NCBI RefSeq assembly: GCF_002222055.1
Contig: NZ_MUGS01000005.1
Coordinates: forward strand, 271,166-335,165
DNA from: Flavobacterium araucananum
GTDB lineage: Bacteria; Bacteroidota; Bacteroidia; Flavobacteriales; Flavobacteriaceae
DNA length: 64,000 bases
Reading direction: 5' to 3'
In this document: positions 17,728-26,836 of the stretch, piece by piece
How the letters are laid out: each line of letters starts with the position of its first letter
Numbering within the stretch: the first letter of the stretch is position 1
Made by a program: the position numbers and the translations under genes
Notes under the pieces: model-generated
Databases searched by the model: none
Told to the model about the DNA's origin: nothing
What the model saw: only the letters and a program-made list of their open reading frames with translations

Positions 17728-18591
17728 ATGAAAAAGAAATTTATTGTATTAGGAGTTTTGCTGGCCACTTTTGGTTTTACTAAAATGAATGCACAGATTA
17801 ATTTTGGAGACAAAGCTATAGGTGCAGTTCAAAAAGGAGTACAGGGTTTTACTTTTAGTAATGCTGATGCAGCTGCATTGTCTAAAGCTGCTGTTGATAA
17901 AATGGATGCTGAACATGAAGTTGCAAGCGCAACAGATCCTTACACTTTAAGATTGAACAGGGTGTTTGGAAAACATACTGCCGGAGATGGTTATACTTTA
18001 AACTATAAAGTGTATAAACTAAAAGAAGTAAATGCTTTTGCTACTGCTGACGGAAGTGTGCGTGTATATTCCGGACTTATGGATATCATGGACGATAATG
18101 AATTATTGGCTGTAATTGGTCATGAAATTGGTCACGTTGCCAATCATGATTCTCAGGATGCTATAAAAGCAGCTTACAAAAAAGAAGCTTTAATGGATGC
18201 TGCAGCATCACAGTCGACAAAATTGGCGACAGTAACAGACAGCCAGTTAGGAAAAATAGGAAGTTCTATTATCGATAGTAAATTTAGCCGTAAGCAAGAA
18301 TCTGAAGCTGATTTGTTTTCGTATGATTTCCTGAAAAAGAATGGTTACAACGTAAATGCCGAAGAATCTGCTTTTAGGATTTTGGCCAAAATGAGCGAAG
18401 GAATAGAAGCTTCATTTATCGACCAGATGATGAGTTCGCATCCGGATTCAAAACAAAGAGCGGATGATGCCAAAAAAAGAGCCGAAAAAGATGGTTTGTA
18501 TAAAGCGTATGTGCAACAAAAAATTGTAAATACAGCTCCTGTAACAACAACTAAAAAAGCGACAACTAAGAAAACAACTAAAAAGAAATAA
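17728..18591 (+). CDS. Secreted M48-family zinc metalloprotease
   Basis: A 287-residue protease. A signal peptide (about 1-22, ending MNAQ) sends it across the inner membrane. No lipobox cysteine is present, so it is probably periplasmic. The zinc motif HEIGH is at 132-136, in VIGHEIGHVANH. A likely third ligand is in ESEADLFSYDF (about Glu193). The substrate-side motif AFATADGSVRVYSGL is typical of BepA/YcaL-like members, which act in outer-membrane protein quality control. The C-terminus is a low-complexity Thr/Lys tail. It is monocistronic, with a terminator following. Confidence 0.92.
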   Translation: MKKKFIVLGVLLATFGFTKMNAQINFGDKAIGAVQKGVQGFTFSNADAAALSKAAVDKMDAEHEVASATDPYTLRLNRVFGKHTAGDGYTLNYKVYKLKEVNAFATADGSVRVYSGLMDIMDDNELLAVIGHEIGHVANHDSQDAIKAAYKKEALMDAAASQSTKLATVTDSQLGKIGSSIIDSKFSRKQESEADLFSYDFLKKNGYNVNAEESAFRILAKMSEGIEASFIDQMMSSHPDSKQRADDAKKRAEKDGLYKAYVQQKIVNTAPVTTTKKATTKKTTKKK

Positions 18592-18610
18592 TAATTTCTG
18601 ATAGAAAAAT

Positions 18611-18653
18611 AAACCCCGACAAGTTTTAGAAAAATTTGTCGGGGTTTTATTTT
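18611..18653. terminator. Bidirectional terminator
   Basis: AAACCCCGACAA and TTGTCGGGGTTTT arms with flanking A and T runs. It separates the converging protease and PH-domain genes. Confidence 0.85.
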
Positions 18654-18658
18654 TAAGA

Positions 18659-19039
18659 CTAACCTAAAACGTGGTAAGCCAATACTTTTTGTACCTCGTA
18701 AACATTTACAGATTTGTTAAATTGCTTTACAATACTTGGTTGTAGTTCGCTCGCAACCCAAATTTTTAATTCGGCATCCAGATCAAATGTTCCGGCAGTT
18801 TCTACACTAAAACGCGTAATACTTTTGTAAGCAATCGATTTGTACTCTGTTTTACTACCTGTTATCCCTTGTACATCAACAAGAATAAGTCTTTTGTTCG
18901 TAAATACAAAAGTATCACGGATTAGTTTAAAACCCATTTCGATTTCTTCGTTATCAGTCAAAAGCTGTCCGTATTTTTTAAGTAAATCTTCCTGGCTTAC
19001 TGAACCAGCGTTGCCTAGAATAGCTGAAAATATTCCCAT
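18659..19039 (-). CDS. Bacterial PH-domain protein (bPH_1 type)
   Basis: A 126-residue cytosolic protein consisting almost wholly of a bacterial pleckstrin-homology-like domain (PF08000 pattern: DTFVFTNKRLILVDVQG, then SKTEYKSIAYKSITRF, then LKIWVA). Such proteins are small oligomeric folds with no known enzymatic activity. The start at 19039 gives the standard N-terminal helix MGIFSAILGN. It is monocistronic. Confidence 0.85.
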   Translation of the reverse strand: MGIFSAILGNAGSVSQEDLLKKYGQLLTDNEEIEMGFKLIRDTFVFTNKRLILVDVQGITGSKTEYKSIAYKSITRFSVETAGTFDLDAELKIWVASELQPSIVKQFNKSVNVYEVQKVLAYHVLG

Positions 19040-19196
19040 TTTTTAGATTTTAATTTTAATAGATTTAGTTTTCCTTTTAAGGAGTGGTAAAAGTAATTAA
19101 AATTAAAATAATACTCATTTTCTGCCCTTAAGAGATTAAGGAAAATTAAGCTTAGGTTTTTTGCGATTAATCTCGAATACTTTAATAAATCCCCAT

Positions 19197-19225
19197 AAAA
19201 AAAGCAGAACGTTAGTTCTGCTTTT
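19197..19225 (-). terminator. Terminator of tonB
   Basis: AGCAGAAC, a short loop and GTTCTGCT with flanking A and T runs, just after the tonB stop at 19232. Confidence 0.8.
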
Positions 19226-19231
19226 CCTTTT

Positions 19232-20062
19232 TTATTCTACTTCCGTTTTTATAGTGATTGGAAGGTTATAGGCAGTTCGAACTGCTTTCCCGTTTAATAC
19301 TCCGGGAATCCATTTTGTTTTTAATGATTTTAAAACCCTTACAGCTTCTTTTCCAATTCCGTAACCCGGATCGTTTTTTACCATGATATCAGTAATAGAA
19401 CCATCTTTTTCGATCACAAATGAAACGTACACTTTTAAGGTTCTTTCAGCATCCAATTCAGGTCTGTTGAAATTGTTTCCTACATAAGTGTAGAATTTAG
19501 CCATTCCGCCTGGAAATTCAGGCAATTTGTCAAGAACGTTAGTGTTTACAATGCCGCTTCCGTTGTCAATAGGTTCAGGGACAACCGTATCTCCACTGCC
19601 ACTTGTTGGCAATACATTTACTGATGTTCCGGCTCCGGCATTTGCATTGTCAACAACAGGAGTGTTTTCTCTGTTTGTTGCAATAACTGCTTGCGTAGCC
19701 TGATCTACAGGGGCTACAACGGGATTTGACAGTTGTGTACTTGTAGATGCAGCTGCAGTTGTACTTTGTTGTGGCGGAGCGATTGGTTTTGGCGTTACAG
19801 GTTCAACAGGTATGGGAGTTATGTTTACCGGTGTTAGCGGTTCATAAATCACAGGTTCTGTCTCTACGGGATCTGCGGTCCCAAATTTGTTGATTAACAT
19901 TGATACACTTCCTAAAGCTGCCAATAATAGCAAACCCATAAATAGAGCGGTAACGGTAGTTTTAGAATTCTCCTGGCGTAATTGATACGCACCGTACTCT
20001 TTGTTTTTGTTTTCGAAAACAAGGTTAGTCCAGCTTGCTTCGTAGATACTTGATTTAGACAT
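19232..20062 (-). CDS. Energy transducer TonB-family protein
   Basis: A 276-residue protein that couples proton motive force to outer-membrane receptors. A cytosolic start (about 1-30, with NKEYGAYQLRQ typical of Bacteroidetes TonBs) precedes one transmembrane helix (about 33-55). A proline-rich periplasmic linker (about 70-110) and a low-complexity segment follow. The TonB C-terminal domain (about 185-276) shows KVYVSFVIEKDGSITDIMVK and WIPGVLNGKAVRTAYNLPI. No exbB or exbD is adjacent. It follows a sigma-factor gene on the same strand with a 155-bp spacer, so co-transcription is uncertain. Confidence 0.92.
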   Translation of the reverse strand: MSKSSIYEASWTNLVFENKNKEYGAYQLRQENSKTTVTALFMGLLLLAALGSVSMLINKFGTADPVETEPVIYEPLTPVNITPIPVEPVTPKPIAPPQQSTTAAASTSTQLSNPVVAPVDQATQAVIATNRENTPVVDNANAGAGTSVNVLPTSGSGDTVVPEPIDNGSGIVNTNVLDKLPEFPGGMAKFYTYVGNNFNRPELDAERTLKVYVSFVIEKDGSITDIMVKNDPGYGIGKEAVRVLKSLKTKWIPGVLNGKAVRTAYNLPITIKTEVE

Positions 20063-20217
20063 AGTTTATGGATTTTAAGGTTAAGTAACGTTAAATCATA
20101 AGCGGTAAGGTTTTGGGTTTAGCTAACAACAGAGATGTTGTAGTTTTAATGTGTGGATAATTTACTTTTTTAAGAATAAAACAAACAATATCTTATTCTT
20201 TAACTAAAGATAATAAA

Positions 20218-20769
20218 TTATCTATTACGTTCGATGATTTCTGCTAATAATTTTTTAGCTCGAAGTAATTTTACTTTTACATTGCTCAAAGGCTCATTAA
20301 TTTTAACAGCAATTTCCTGATAAGTCATTTCCTGAAAATAACGTAACTGAATTACTTCCTGATAATGAGGTTTAAGTTCTTTGATACATTGTAGCAGGCG
20401 GGAAAGATTTTGCTCTTTGATTAAAGCATCTTCTGCAGATGGAGTAGTGTCGGCAATATTGTATGCCTGTTGGTCTTCGGTATCAGTGATTTCGATAAAA
20501 AGATTCGTTTTCTTTTTACGCAACAAATCAATGTATACATTTTTTGCGATCGCAATTAACCAGGTGTTAAATTGAAATTCTGAATTGTAAGTAGCGATTT
20601 TGTCAAAAGCTTTCGAAAAAGTTTCAATAGTGATATCTTCGGCAGTAGTTTCGTTTTCAGTACGTTTTAACATAAAACCGTACACTTCGTTCCAAAAATA
20701 ATCTAATAAAAAAGTAAAGGCGATTTGATCGCCCTTTTTTGCTTTTTCTATTTTAGAATTTATTTCCAA
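20218..20769 (-). CDS. ECF-type RNA polymerase sigma factor
   Basis: A 183-residue sigma-70-family regulator of the ECF type. Region 2 (about 12-85) has the DITIETFSKAFDKI and FNTWLIAIAKNVYIDLLRKK motifs. Region 4 (about 120-175) has QLRYFQEMTYQEIAVKINEP followed by SNVKVKLLRAKKLL. There is no adjacent anti-sigma gene, so the signal that controls it is unclear. Its start overlaps the upstream glycosyltransferase gene by 10 bp on the same strand, indicating coupled translation. Confidence 0.93.
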   Translation of the reverse strand: MEINSKIEKAKKGDQIAFTFLLDYFWNEVYGFMLKRTENETTAEDITIETFSKAFDKIATYNSEFQFNTWLIAIAKNVYIDLLRKKKTNLFIEITDTEDQQAYNIADTTPSAEDALIKEQNLSRLLQCIKELKPHYQEVIQLRYFQEMTYQEIAVKINEPLSNVKVKLLRAKKLLAEIIERNR

Positions 20770-21866
20770 TATACAGGTTTTGAAAAGATATTAGTTATAA
20801 AGATATTAATTTGCGTGAATATAAGCACGATTTCTACGATAGGAAACCAAACTTTCAGGTCATTTTCTCTTAATTTTCCTGCAGAAAATCCCATTACGAT
20901 CCATGCAACCGTATAGCGGGTTGCTAAAATAGCCAATACAGCAATCCATTGAAATTGAAATGCCAACAGTAGTATTGCCAATAGAAAGAAAAATAACTGC
21001 GAAGTAAAGAACAACCCTAATTGTAATTTATCAAAAGATTTATAATATTGAGCCGTAGATACATGTCTTCTTTTTTGTGTAAACCAGGCGCTATAAGTTT
21101 CTTTTGGTTTAGAATAAGTAAAACTTTCCGGTGCATAAGATATTGTAGTGTTGGCTTTGTTTGCTGCCTGATTTATAAACAAGTCATCATCGCCTGAACG
21201 TACCTGAATGTGTTCGATAAAACCATTTACATTAAAAAATTCCTCTTTTTTATAGGCTAAATTACGTCCAACACCCATATAAGGAAGTCCTGCTTTTGCC
21301 CATGAAAAATATTGTACAGCTGTTAGAATGGTTTCAAAACGAATAATTTTATTCAATATAGAACGTTCTATTTTTTCGTAACCACCATATCCTAAAACGA
21401 TTGTTTTTTCGGTTGTAAAATGCGATGTCATCGCAGTAATCCAATCTTTTGAATTTGGATAACAATCTGCATCTGTAAACAGTAAATATTCTTTTTGCGA
21501 AGCTTTGATTCCTAATGTTAAAGCATACTTTTTATTTCCCCAAAAAGCCTCATTGTTTTGTACTTTTACCAGACGAATGTTTGGATATTGTTGTTCAAAT
21601 TGCTCGAAAACCTCTAAGGTTTCATCGCTTGAAGCATCATCAATTAGTACAATTTCGAAATCAGGATAGTCTTGTTCTGCTAATAACGGAATGAATTTTT
21701 TAACGTTTTCTTCCTCATTTTTAGCACACACAATTACTGATACAGGAAGTTTTTTTTGAATGATCTCTTGTGGTTTCCCAAAAGCAAACTTTCCAAAAAT
21801 TCCTAAGTAATAGAAAACCTGAATAAAAACAATAGCAATAAAGAAGTAAAATAAAGTTATAAGCAT
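20760..21866 (-). CDS. Membrane glycosyltransferase, family 2
   Basis: A 368-residue protein. One N-terminal transmembrane helix precedes the GT2 domain (VSVIVCAKNEEENVKKFIP, DDASSDETLEVFEQ, TDADCYPNSKDW). The QKRRH element matches the QxxRW region of processive or lipid-linked family members. Two to three transmembrane helices close the protein (about 270-365). It is probably involved in cell-surface glycan or glycolipid synthesis; the acceptor is unknown. The 3' end overlaps the sigma-factor start by 10 bp, so the two are co-transcribed. Confidence 0.9.
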   Translation of the reverse strand: MLITLFYFFIAIVFIQVFYYLGIFGKFAFGKPQEIIQKKLPVSVIVCAKNEEENVKKFIPLLAEQDYPDFEIVLIDDASSDETLEVFEQFEQQYPNIRLVKVQNNEAFWGNKKYALTLGIKASQKEYLLFTDADCYPNSKDWITAMTSHFTTEKTIVLGYGGYEKIERSILNKIIRFETILTAVQYFSWAKAGLPYMGVGRNLAYKKEEFFNVNGFIEHIQVRSGDDDLFINQAANKANTTISYAPESFTYSKPKETYSAWFTQKRRHVSTAQYYKSFDKLQLGLFFTSQLFFFLLAILLLAFQFQWIAVLAILATRYTVAWIVMGFSAGKLRENDLKVWFPIVEIVLIFTQINIFITNIFSKPVYWK

Positions 21867-21949
21867 CTGATTTTAATGTCTTTTAATTTCTGAATCTTGC
21901 GCGTGCAAATGTACTTATGAATTCCTAGATTTCAATGGCTAAAGCCGAT

Positions 21950-22564
21950 TTACTTTCGGCATTTTGACATTTCTTTTGCAACAGCAATAGCCTGAGGGTT
22001 TTCTGTTTTTTCTAATTCTGAAATAATGTTTTTGTAATTATGATCATCCCGGTTTTGTGATAGTTTTTTGGTTGCCTGAATTTCATCAATTTCAATTTCA
22101 AAACCAAAGATTCCTCTGGCTTCACGCATTGTCTTCGTAGATAAATCTTCAACACGAACCGGATTTACAGAATTGGCTTCATATTTATCGACCAGTTTTT
22201 TAAGCTGCTCTATAGAAGTTGCTTCGTCTACAATTTTTATCCTACCGTAAACATGTACGGCTATGTAATTCCAGGTAGGAACATTTTCATGATCGTACCA
22301 GGAAGATGAAATATAACTGTGTGGACCGGTAAATACTGCTAAAACCTGATCGTTTTGAGCAAAACCTTCTGCTTGTGGATTTAGTTTTGAAAGATGTCCT
22401 TGTAAAATCTCCTTTCCATCTGCATCAATTTCAAGTTCTATGGGAATATGTGTTGCACATAATTTTCCGTGGGTCTGATTGATCAGAATACCAAAACTAT
22501 TTTCTTTCAAAAAAGTTCTGATCGATTCCGGATCTTCATCTTTGTATAAGTTTGGCGTATACAT
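21950..22564 (-). CDS. PaiB-type FMN-binding protein
   Basis: A 204-residue flavin-reductase-like split-barrel protein of the PaiB family. Known members include a negative regulator of sporulation and protease genes in Bacillus, but most are uncharacterised. The typical start MYTPNLYKDEDPESIRTFL, the GILINQTHGKLCATHIP segment, SSWYDHENVPTWNYIAVH and a C-terminal FEIEIDEIQATKKLSQNR are all visible. It sits 10 bp after a GNAT acetyltransferase gene, echoing the paiA-paiB pairing of an acetyltransferase with this protein. Confidence 0.9.
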   Translation of the reverse strand: MYTPNLYKDEDPESIRTFLKENSFGILINQTHGKLCATHIPIELEIDADGKEILQGHLSKLNPQAEGFAQNDQVLAVFTGPHSYISSSWYDHENVPTWNYIAVHVYGRIKIVDEATSIEQLKKLVDKYEANSVNPVRVEDLSTKTMREARGIFGFEIEIDEIQATKKLSQNRDDHNYKNIISELEKTENPQAIAVAKEMSKCRK

Positions 22565-22574
22565 TTTTTACATT

Positions 22575-23033
22575 TTAATTTAAAGATTTCCCCAGGCAAA
22601 TAGCTTCCGGTCGATCTGTATATTTTCCGTAATTCGGAATTATTTTATATCCTTGTTTTTGATAAAACTGAACAGCACTTTCATTTTTTACCCGTGTTTC
22701 TAAAACCAAATTAGTATAACCCAGCGCTATTGCTTTGTTCTCTAAAAAGGCTAAGATCGTTTGACCTGTTTTCTTTCCGGGAAATTTCGAATACATTCGT
22801 TTTACTTCTCCGGTAGTGTCATTTATGGGTCTAATCGCTCCGCAACCTACAATATCATTGTCGATTTGGGCTGTGACAAATACAAATTTCGAATTGTCAT
22901 TTTCCCAATCTGTAAACGAATTTTTTCCGTCGCTCCCAAAACGAAGATAAAGATTTTCCGACAATTCTTCGATGATTGCCAGAACTTTTTCATCATTCGG
23001 ATTTATGGTTTTTATGGAAATAGTTTCTTTCAT
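22575..23033 (-). CDS. GNAT-family N-acetyltransferase
   Basis: A 152-residue acetyl-CoA-dependent transferase. Motif A, the CoA-binding loop, appears as RMYSKFPGKKTGQTILAFL. VLETRVKNESAVQFYQKQGY is the motif B region. Its gene directly precedes the PaiB-type gene (10-bp gap), so they likely form an operon like paiAB, where PaiA acetylates polyamines. The substrate is not proven here. Confidence 0.88.
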   Translation of the reverse strand: MKETISIKTINPNDEKVLAIIEELSENLYLRFGSDGKNSFTDWENDNSKFVFVTAQIDNDIVGCGAIRPINDTTGEVKRMYSKFPGKKTGQTILAFLENKAIALGYTNLVLETRVKNESAVQFYQKQGYKIIPNYGKYTDRPEAICLGKSLN

Positions 23034-23093
23034 ATAGCTAAGCTATGGATGTTTTAAATGGTGAGAATTAGTATAATTCGTGGAAAAAAACTT

Positions 23094-24107
23094 TTAAATC
23101 ACATTTACTTCAGCCTCAATCTGAATTCCGAATTTTTCGAAAACCGTTTTTTGAACATCTTTCGAAACGGCCAGAATTTCCTGTCCGGTTGCGTTTCCGT
23201 AATTTACCAAAACCAATGCCTGATTTTTATGAACTCCCGCATCTCCAAAACGTTTTCCTTTAAAACCCGCCTGTTCGATTAACCAGCCTGCCGGAACTTT
23301 TACTTCAGTTTCTGAAACTTCATAATATTTCATTTCTGGAAACTTTTGATGGATCTTTTCGAAATCAGATTTTAAAAGAATTGGATTCTTAAAAAAACTT
23401 CCGCTGTTTCCTAATTCTTTAGGATCCGGCAACTTACTTTGTCTGATCGCAATTACAGCATTACTGACCTCTTTTAGAGTAGGAGTTGTAATATTATTTT
23501 TGGCCAATTCAGCCGTTATATCTCCGTATGAAATGTTTATTTTATGATTACGTTTCGTTAGTTTATAAACCACAGCTGTAATAATATATTGATCTTTGAT
23601 TTCGTTTTTAAAGATGCTTTCACGGTATCCAAAATTACATTCGGTATTCGTAAAAGTTTTTATTTCCTGAGTTTCAATATTCAGGGCTTCGCAAGAAACA
23701 AAGGTGTCTTTAATTTCTGTGCCGTAAGCGCCAATATTCTGAACCGGTGTTGTACCTACATTTCCGGGAATCAGCGACATGTTTTCTAAACCTCCAAAAT
23801 TGTTTTCGATAGTATAAAGTACAAAGTCATGCCAGGTTTCTCCCGCCTGACTTTCTACCCAGACAAAATCATCGTCTTCCTTAATTACTTTTTTACCTTT
23901 TAGATCGATATGAATTACTAAAGCTTCGATATCTTTCGTTAAAAGCATATTGCTCCCTCCGCCTAAAATAAATTTTTTCTCGTTTTTGTTTTCTTTCAAA
24001 ATGGTTTTTAATTCATCGATAGAACGAACGGCAACAAATTGTTTCGCTTTGGCTTCGATGCCAAAAGTATTGTAATTTTTTAAAGAAAAATTGGATTGGA
24101 TTTCCAT
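23094..24107 (-). CDS. murB: UDP-N-acetylenolpyruvoylglucosamine reductase
   Basis: A 337-residue flavoenzyme that makes UDP-N-acetylmuramate in peptidoglycan synthesis. FAD-binding motifs are FILGGGSNMLL and LIPGNVGTTPVQNIGAYG. The active-site serine motif is GNSGSFFKNP, and the C-terminal region has EQAGFKGKRFGDAGVH. It belongs to the long type I form. I place the start at the ATG ending at 24107 (MEIQSNFSL), which begins the conserved domain; the longer frame adds ten unconserved residues. Confidence 0.95.
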   Translation of the reverse strand: MEIQSNFSLKNYNTFGIEAKAKQFVAVRSIDELKTILKENKNEKKFILGGGSNMLLTKDIEALVIHIDLKGKKVIKEDDDFVWVESQAGETWHDFVLYTIENNFGGLENMSLIPGNVGTTPVQNIGAYGTEIKDTFVSCEALNIETQEIKTFTNTECNFGYRESIFKNEIKDQYIITAVVYKLTKRNHKINISYGDITAELAKNNITTPTLKEVSNAVIAIRQSKLPDPKELGNSGSFFKNPILLKSDFEKIHQKFPEMKYYEVSETEVKVPAGWLIEQAGFKGKRFGDAGVHKNQALVLVNYGNATGQEILAVSKDVQKTVFEKFGIQIEAEVNVI

Positions 24108-24260
24108 AAATAAAAGGCTTTTTGAGTTCCGAATCATCGGAAGAATTCTGTGCTCAAAAGTAACGATTATAATTTATTTGAGTAGAATTTTGATAAATAA
24201 CAATCAATAAAATCTCAAGAAATATCTTTGAAATGTGATAAATAGTGTTTTGCTATACTA

Positions 24261-25364
24261 TTACTTTAAAGCTCCAATAAATTGTTGCATTTCTTTCATT
24301 GTGCCAATTGTAATTCGGGTCCACTTTCCGTTTTCTTCATAAATTTTTGTTCCCAATATATTATGAAGTTCTAATTGTTTAAAGTAATCTTTTTTATAAT
24401 TGTCAAGCGAAAAATAAATAAAATTTGAATAAGACGGAATAGGGGTTAGGTGGAGTTGGGTAAGTTGCTCGATAGTATATTTTTTTACGGCCTCATTTGC
24501 AGCAGATACTTCCTGAATAAATTTTTTGTCACCTAATGATGCTATTGCAGCAACGGTAGAAACTACGCTAAGCGATAAACTTGGAGATGATTTTAGACTG
24601 CTTAATTCGTCAATTGTCGATGAGGCCGCAATTGCATACCCTATTCGTGCTCCAGCCAAACCATACATTTTTGAAAAAGTTTTGGTTATAATTAAATTTT
24701 TATTTTCGTTTACAAGATTACTTAGGGATTGCTCTTTGGTAAAATCGATATAAGCTTCGTCTACAAAAACAATCGCTTTTTTGGTTGCTTCTGTAATAAA
24801 AGAAACGAGTTTTTCTCTATCGCATATTGTGCCCGTTGGATTGTTAGGATTGCAGATATAGATCATTTTGGTGTCTGAATCTATTGCGGCTAACATTGCT
24901 GTTAGATCAATTTTTTTGTCTTTCGTCAAAGGAACGCTGATTTTTTTTAAACCTAATTTTTCATAAGGATCAGTCCAGTAGTCATAAGTATTGGCAGCCA
25001 TTATAAAATTGCCTTTTTTTAGAGCAATGTATTGAAGTACCAGATCTAAAATTTCTGTAGAACCTGCTCCCAATAGAATATTATTGTCTGCAACATTATT
25101 TTTTTTAGCAATAGCAGTAATTAATTCAGAATAAAGATTCCAGCCGTAGCGATTGCTGCTATTAACACTTTTGGTCATAGCGATTCTGGCTAAGGGCGAA
25201 GGACCATACGGGTTTTCGTTCGATCGTAGTAATATGGGAGATTTTTCTAAATCAGGAAAAATATAATCTTCTGCCGGACGATTTGCAAATGTTTCAAACG
25301 GATAAAATCCTACTCCTACAGCGCCTAAACCTATTTGTTTTAACCAATTTCTTCTATTATTCAT
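24261..25364 (-). CDS. Aminotransferase of the HisC family with Tat-like signal peptide
   Basis: A 367-residue PLP-dependent aminotransferase, fold type I. The Schiff-base lysine is in ITKTFSKMYGLAGARIGYA. CNPNNPTGTICDREKL and FVDEAYIDF are PLP-site motifs. Unlike biosynthetic HisC, it starts with NRRNWLKQIGLGAVGVGF, a twin-arginine-type leader, and could therefore be exported already folded. An extracytoplasmic role would be unusual; a histidinol-phosphate function is thus unlikely. No histidine-biosynthesis genes are near. The reaction is unknown. Confidence 0.88.
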   Translation of the reverse strand: MNNRRNWLKQIGLGAVGVGFYPFETFANRPAEDYIFPDLEKSPILLRSNENPYGPSPLARIAMTKSVNSSNRYGWNLYSELITAIAKKNNVADNNILLGAGSTEILDLVLQYIALKKGNFIMAANTYDYWTDPYEKLGLKKISVPLTKDKKIDLTAMLAAIDSDTKMIYICNPNNPTGTICDREKLVSFITEATKKAIVFVDEAYIDFTKEQSLSNLVNENKNLIITKTFSKMYGLAGARIGYAIAASSTIDELSSLKSSPSLSLSVVSTVAAIASLGDKKFIQEVSAANEAVKKYTIEQLTQLHLTPIPSYSNFIYFSLDNYKKDYFKQLELHNILGTKIYEENGKWTRITIGTMKEMQQFIGALK

Positions 25365-25512
25365 ATCTTTTTTAGAATTAAATTAAACGATTCATTGATA
25401 TGTCGTTGGAATTCTGAAAAAGTTACGCTTTCAATATAATTAGAATTTTTTACTGCAAAGAGTGCAATGTTTTGATAAAACTGCCTGTAGATTAACTTTG
25501 AAGACTTTGCGG

Positions 25513-26574
25513 TTAATTTTTATGCAGATCCAGCAATTCATGATATTTATTGGCAATGATCTTCATGTTGGTATTATAGTTTGCATTTTCCTCGACAAAT
25601 TTTCTATTTCGAATAATAGCTTCATTTCGGGATTCAGTATTTTCAAAGGACCAAATCAATTCGTTAGCCAGCATTTGGATATTGTCAATTTCTATTAATT
25701 GTCCGTTTTTACGATGTTTGATCCAGCTTTGATTTCCGGGAATATCCGAAACTACTGGGTAACAATTGCAAGCCATTGCTTCAAATAAAGAAGCCGAAAC
25801 GCCTTCGGTAATGGGCATGCTAATATAGATATTCGATTGTTGTAATAATTTAGGAAGTGCTGTATTGGCAATTCTTCCGGTAAAGATTACTTTGTTTTCT
25901 ATTTGTAACTCTTTTGCTAAATCTTTCAAAAATTGCAATCTTGTTCCGTCGCCAACAATCGTTAACGAAAAATCAATTCCTTTTTGGTTTAAAATAGCAA
26001 AAGCCTTCAAAATCGAATCATGTCTATATTCCGGTTGTAGAGATCGGGTTACAATCGCTTCAATTTTGTCCGAATGATTGGTTGAAGGAGAAAATAACGA
26101 TAAATCAATTCCTTTTGGGATCACCAGAACTTTATTCATATCGACACCAATCGCCTTCATCGAAATCGTCATAACCGGTCCCCAGGCATGAATCAGGTCG
26201 GCTTTTTTGAAGGCGTGTTTCTGAATGATTTTTTTAAAAGGTAATAATACAGAGCCTTCCGGCCATAAATCTGTTCGGCCCTGTTGCGCAATTGCAATGG
26301 GATGCATGCCCGAAATCGCAGCCAGAAAGCCATAACTGGTTGTTCGTTCTGCAATAATCATATCGGGTTTCTCTCTTCGAATTGTTTTACGAATTGAAAG
26401 AGGAGAGAAGATATATTCTAAAATACGCTTGAATCGGTTAAGTTTTGAATTATTTGGTGTTTGAAGTTCCCAAGTGCAAATCTCAAAATCTCCAAATTCT
26501 TTCAGGCCATTCATCCAAGTGATAGCGTCTGCGCGATAGGATTCTCCAAGAAAAAGTATTTTCTTTTTTGTCAT
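25513..26574 (-). CDS. Glycosyltransferase, family 4 (GT-B)
   Basis: A 353-residue GT-B transferase. The N-terminal Rossmann half runs to about residue 180. The C-terminal half contains SIVGDGTRL-like sequence (LTIVGDGTRLQFLKDLA) and the nucleotide-sugar motif EGVSASLFEAMACNCYPV. The start at 26574 (MTKKKILFLGES) is preferred, since the frame upstream is repeat-derived spacer. Likely cell-surface or exopolysaccharide synthesis; the donor and acceptor are unknown. It is separated from the aminotransferase gene by 148 bp and is probably an independent unit. Confidence 0.9.
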   Translation of the reverse strand: MTKKKILFLGESYRADAITWMNGLKEFGDFEICTWELQTPNNSKLNRFKRILEYIFSPLSIRKTIRREKPDMIIAERTTSYGFLAAISGMHPIAIAQQGRTDLWPEGSVLLPFKKIIQKHAFKKADLIHAWGPVMTISMKAIGVDMNKVLVIPKGIDLSLFSPSTNHSDKIEAIVTRSLQPEYRHDSILKAFAILNQKGIDFSLTIVGDGTRLQFLKDLAKELQIENKVIFTGRIANTALPKLLQQSNIYISMPITEGVSASLFEAMACNCYPVVSDIPGNQSWIKHRKNGQLIEIDNIQMLANELIWSFENTESRNEAIIRNRKFVEENANYNTNMKIIANKYHELLDLHKN

Positions 26575-26651
26575 TTGGGAGTGTGGTTTTGCCACGAATT
26601 TCACCAATTTTCACTAATTAGTTCGTAGTAATTTTTTAACTGTTTTTTTTT

Positions 26652-26826
26652 GCCACGAATTCACGAATTATTTAAAATTCATTCCTGAATTCAGTGCTAC
26701 TTTTATTTTTTGCCACAGATTAAAAGATTTAAAATGATTTTTTTAATCTGTGTTAATCTTTGAAATCTGTGGCTAACTTTTATTTTTTCGCCACGAATAA
26801 ATTTAAATAATTCGTGAATTCGTGGC
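26652..26826. repeat. Nested inverted repeats in the 26.6-26.8 kb spacer
   Basis: A perfect 25-bp arm (GCCACGAATTCACGAATTAT then TTAAA) at 26652-26676 faces its reverse complement at 26802-26826. An inner pair, GCCACAGATT at 26712-26721 and its complement at 26764-26773, sits inside. The word family is the same as at 9471-9536 and 29540-29680. No gene lies in 26575-26836. Confidence 0.75.
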
Positions 26827-26836
26827 TAACTTTTTT

